This document shows, in pieces, positions 61,932-64,000 of a stretch of DNA of 64,000 nucleotides (positions are counted from its first letter, which is position 1; each line of letters begins with the position of its first letter). A program made the translations under genes and the position numbers. The stretch is from positions 14,312-78,311 of the forward strand of contig CAYPXZ010000015.1 in the NCBI GenBank assembly GCA_964414785.1, in the 5' to 3' direction. The notes under the pieces were generated by a model that was not told the DNA's origin, made no database searches, and saw only the letters and a list, made by a program, of their open reading frames with translations. Source of the stretch: Palsa-1447 sp964414785. GTDB taxonomy: Bacteria; Verrucomicrobiota; Verrucomicrobiia; Opitutales; Opitutaceae.

Positions 61932-63839
61932 ATGGAAACCGGATCTCCCCGAGCTGTGTTCATCAGCTATGCCCGCGACGACATCGCTGCGGCCCAACGA
62001 ACCGCGGAAGCGCTGCGCAGCAACGGCGTCGAGGTGTGGTTCGATCTCAACGAACTCCGAGGAGGCGATGCCTGGGATCAAAAAATCAGAAAACAGATCA
62101 AAGCGTGCACCTTGTTCCTGCCGGTTATTTCGGCCCGGACACAGGAAAGATCCGAAGGGTATTTTCGACTGGAATGGAAGCTAGCGGTGGAGCGCACCCA
62201 CCTGATGGCCGAGGGGGTCCCGTTCCTGGTGCCGCTCGTGGTCGACGAAACATCGGACTCAGGTGCCGTGGTTCCGCCTGAATTCCTGCGCGTCCAGTGG
62301 ATGCGACTACAAGGCGGTTTGCCTTCGCAGCAATTCGTGGAGCACGTGAAGAGTCTCCTCGCTGAGCCCAGTAAACCTTCGATTGTCGCAAAGCATCCTG
62401 CACCGTCATCGCTCCCAGATGAGAAATCCATCGCCGTCCTTGCTTTTGCAAATCTCAGCCGAGACCCGGAAAATGAGTTCTTCAGCGACGGAATCAGCGA
62501 GGAACTATTGAACCTGGTTGCCCGAATCCCCAGGTTAAACGTTGCCGCAAGAACCTCTGCGTTTTACTTCAAGGGGAAGAACGTTCCCATTGCCGAAATT
62601 GCGCGCACCCTCCGGGTGGCGCACGTTGTCGAGGGCAGCGTTCGCAAGGCCGGAACTAAGGTCCGCATAACCGCGCAGCTCATCAATGCCTCCAACGGAT
62701 TCCAGATTTGGTCGGAAACCTTCGACCGCGAGCTTCAGGACATATTCGCAGTCCAAGACGAAATTGCCGGCCTCATTGCGAAAAGCCTGCAGCTGAAGCT
62801 CGGCGGGGCGGTGCGTGTCGCTCAAACGGTCAACCCGGAGGCACACCGGCTGGTGCTCGAAGGCCGTCACTTTTGGAATCTGCGCACGCGAGACGGTTTC
62901 GATAAAGCCGAGCGGGCTTTTGCCAAGGCTCTGGAAATTGATTCCGATTTTGCACCGGCACACGCGGGTCTAGCGGACGTGTGGGGAGTCAGAGCCTGGT
63001 ACGCATCAGCTTCCGGCCTGTCATCATACAAGGAAAACTTGATGAAGGCCTCATTTGAGGCCGAACTTGCACTTAAGCTCGATCCATCGTTGGGAGAGGC
63101 CAACGCGGCATTAGGTGTAGTATATTATCATCTGCACCGATGGGCTGAATCCGAGAGGCATTTTGTCCAGGCGTTCCGGTTGAACCCCAATTATGCAATC
63201 GCTCATCAGTGGCACGCCCATCTCTTTGCCGCGCAGGGGAAGCTCGACAAGGGGTTGCTGGAACTCGAACGATCCTTGGCGCTCGATCCGCTCGCTTTCA
63301 GTAGTTTGATCATCTACGCGAGTCAGCTTAACTTCGCCAAACAGTTCCAGGAGGCCTTAACGATAACGGACCGCGCCTTGACGTTGAGGAATGAAGTTTA
63401 TCCACCGTTGCAAAGCGCACGTGCTTTTGCGCTGCTCGGGCTTGGGCGTACGCAGGAGGCCGCTGCAGAGGCCCGCCTAGCACTCAACGATGGCCCTGGA
63501 GACACAAGCTGGTGGGCAGGCGAGGAGGCGATCTATGTGCTGCACCGCTCGGGTTCGCCCGAGGAGGTCGATAAGTATCTAAGCGCCTGGAAAACTGACG
63601 GGGGGAGGCAGACCGGCCCCATGCTGCAGGCCGTGGGCCGTTTCGAGGAGGCTTTACCCATTCTCGACCAGATCCCCCCAACGATCTATGCCCGGCTGAT
63701 CTACGCCCCGTATTATGATGAAGTGCGCGACGACCTGCGCTTCCAGCACCTTGTCCGCAAGCTTGGCTTCGAGTCCGAGTACCTCCAAGGAAGGGCTACA
63801 TTGGATCGGATGCTCGGTGACCGTGTCGCGGAGGGTTGA
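61932..63839 (+). CDS. TIR / TolB-like / TPR multidomain protein
   Basis: The protein has 635 residues. Residues about 8-145 form a TIR-type domain (VFISYARDDIAAAQRTAEAL, VWFDLNELRGGDAWDQKI, EGYFRLEWKLA). After a linker comes a TolB-like module often attached to bacterial signalling proteins (SIAVLAFANLS at 166-176, EFFSDGISEELLNLVARIP, VVEGSVRKAG). From about 300 TPR repeats follow (AFAKALEIDSDFAPAHAGLA, AELALKLDPSLGEANAALG, SERHFVQAFRLNPNYAIAHQ). TIR domains may hydrolyse NAD or mediate signalling. It lies next to radC and the toxin-antitoxin pair. The 160 bp after it show no convincing gene. Confidence 0.85.
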   Translation: METGSPRAVFISYARDDIAAAQRTAEALRSNGVEVWFDLNELRGGDAWDQKIRKQIKACTLFLPVISARTQERSEGYFRLEWKLAVERTHLMAEGVPFLVPLVVDETSDSGAVVPPEFLRVQWMRLQGGLPSQQFVEHVKSLLAEPSKPSIVAKHPAPSSLPDEKSIAVLAFANLSRDPENEFFSDGISEELLNLVARIPRLNVAARTSAFYFKGKNVPIAEIARTLRVAHVVEGSVRKAGTKVRITAQLINASNGFQIWSETFDRELQDIFAVQDEIAGLIAKSLQLKLGGAVRVAQTVNPEAHRLVLEGRHFWNLRTRDGFDKAERAFAKALEIDSDFAPAHAGLADVWGVRAWYASASGLSSYKENLMKASFEAELALKLDPSLGEANAALGVVYYHLHRWAESERHFVQAFRLNPNYAIAHQWHAHLFAAQGKLDKGLLELERSLALDPLAFSSLIIYASQLNFAKQFQEALTITDRALTLRNEVYPPLQSARAFALLGLGRTQEAAAEARLALNDGPGDTSWWAGEEAIYVLHRSGSPEEVDKYLSAWKTDGGRQTGPMLQAVGRFEEALPILDQIPPTIYARLIYAPYYDEVRDDLRFQHLVRKLGFESEYLQGRATLDRMLGDRVAEG

Positions 63840-64000
63840 CGTTTGGGGAGGTACGAGTCGGGCTCCGATAGAGTGCTTTTCTGGGCAACGACGATATAGC
63901 CGTTTTCATCGCCGGCCGATGCTGAAACGAGGTCGGCATACCCGCCTGAAAAGTGTGGGTCATAATGACCGCACAACCATCCAAGTGGTGACCCGTCGCC

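Noticed and set aside
63713..64000. Minus-strand open frame entering from the right edge
   Set aside because: It reads like protein for a short stretch (GHYDPHFSGGYADLVSAS) but overlaps the TIR gene by about 127 bp and then turns Ser/Arg-rich. It could be the end of a gene outside the window, but cannot be supported here.
1..64000. tRNA, rRNA or CRISPR features
   Set aside because: No rRNA-like stretch, tRNA-like cloverleaf or regularly spaced repeat array was noticed by reading; a covariance-model search would be needed to exclude small RNAs.

Overview
The window reads as a GC-rich chromosomal segment of a Gram-negative bacterium, most likely a member of Verrucomicrobiota close to Opitutaceae. 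This is an inference from gene content: a pectin-degradation locus built around a TonB-dependent receptor rather than a SusC/SusD pair, a YXWGXW-repeat protein, a TIR/TolB-like/TPR protein, long Pro-Thr-rich secreted proteins, and many lipoproteins and signal peptides. No rRNA, tRNA or CRISPR array was seen, so the taxonomy rests on proteins only.

Positions 1 to about 16.9 kb form one pectin/uronate-utilisation locus. It holds the end of a GH105-like hydrolase, a LacI-family repressor, a GH28 polygalacturonase with a pectinesterase, a sodium:solute symporter divergent from a second GH28 enzyme, a TonB-like lipoprotein, a TonB-dependent receptor, and a five-gene operon (MFS transporter, SDR dehydrogenase, GH88-like unsaturated uronyl hydrolase, TIM-barrel isomerase, Gfo/Idh/MocA oxidoreductase). 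Each of the three divergent control regions carries a 12-bp palindrome of the type GGACACGTGTCC with the central CpG typical of LacI-family operators. This suggests a single local regulon: polymer cut outside the cell, oligomers imported through the receptor, unsaturated uronides hydrolysed and reduced inside.

From 17 to 28 kb the content is mixed: a zinc-ribbon protein, a sigma-54-type activator with an altered GAFTGA loop translationally coupled to a two-subunit Ior-type molybdenum hydroxylase, a truncated kinase-receiver gene divergent from an HxlR regulator, an EVE-domain protein, an alkylguanine-alkyltransferase-like protein, and a surface-glycan group (GT2, UDP-galactopyranose mutase, DUF2298 membrane protein). 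From 28.2 to 33 kb lie three pilin-like genes. The second contains about 370 residues of Pro-Thr/Pro-Ser repeat.

The most unusual part is 35.0-42.0 kb. It holds two VirD4/TraD-like ATPases, a diverged protein that aligns by eye with the TrwC/MobF relaxase domain but lacks a helicase part, and a large secreted Ig-like protein between them. Two near-identical palindromes (TTAGAC-N2-GTCTAA) sit in front of this group, and a third sits in front of radC 23 kb away. No other conjugation gene is visible, so this may be an undescribed mobilisation or DNA-handling module.

From 42 to 51.3 kb are an aldo/keto reductase, two proteins of unknown function, an exported MsrA/MsrB pair, lipoproteins, a transglutaminase-like protein and a beta-propeller phosphoesterase. 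From 51.3 to 59.6 kb there is pyrF, then a tightly packed operon: a ParA-like ATPase, two ABC-2 permeases, rnc, mfd and a SurA-like chaperone. The right end holds an S24/S26-like lipoprotein, radC, a YefM/RelE-type toxin-antitoxin pair and a TIR-TolB-TPR protein.
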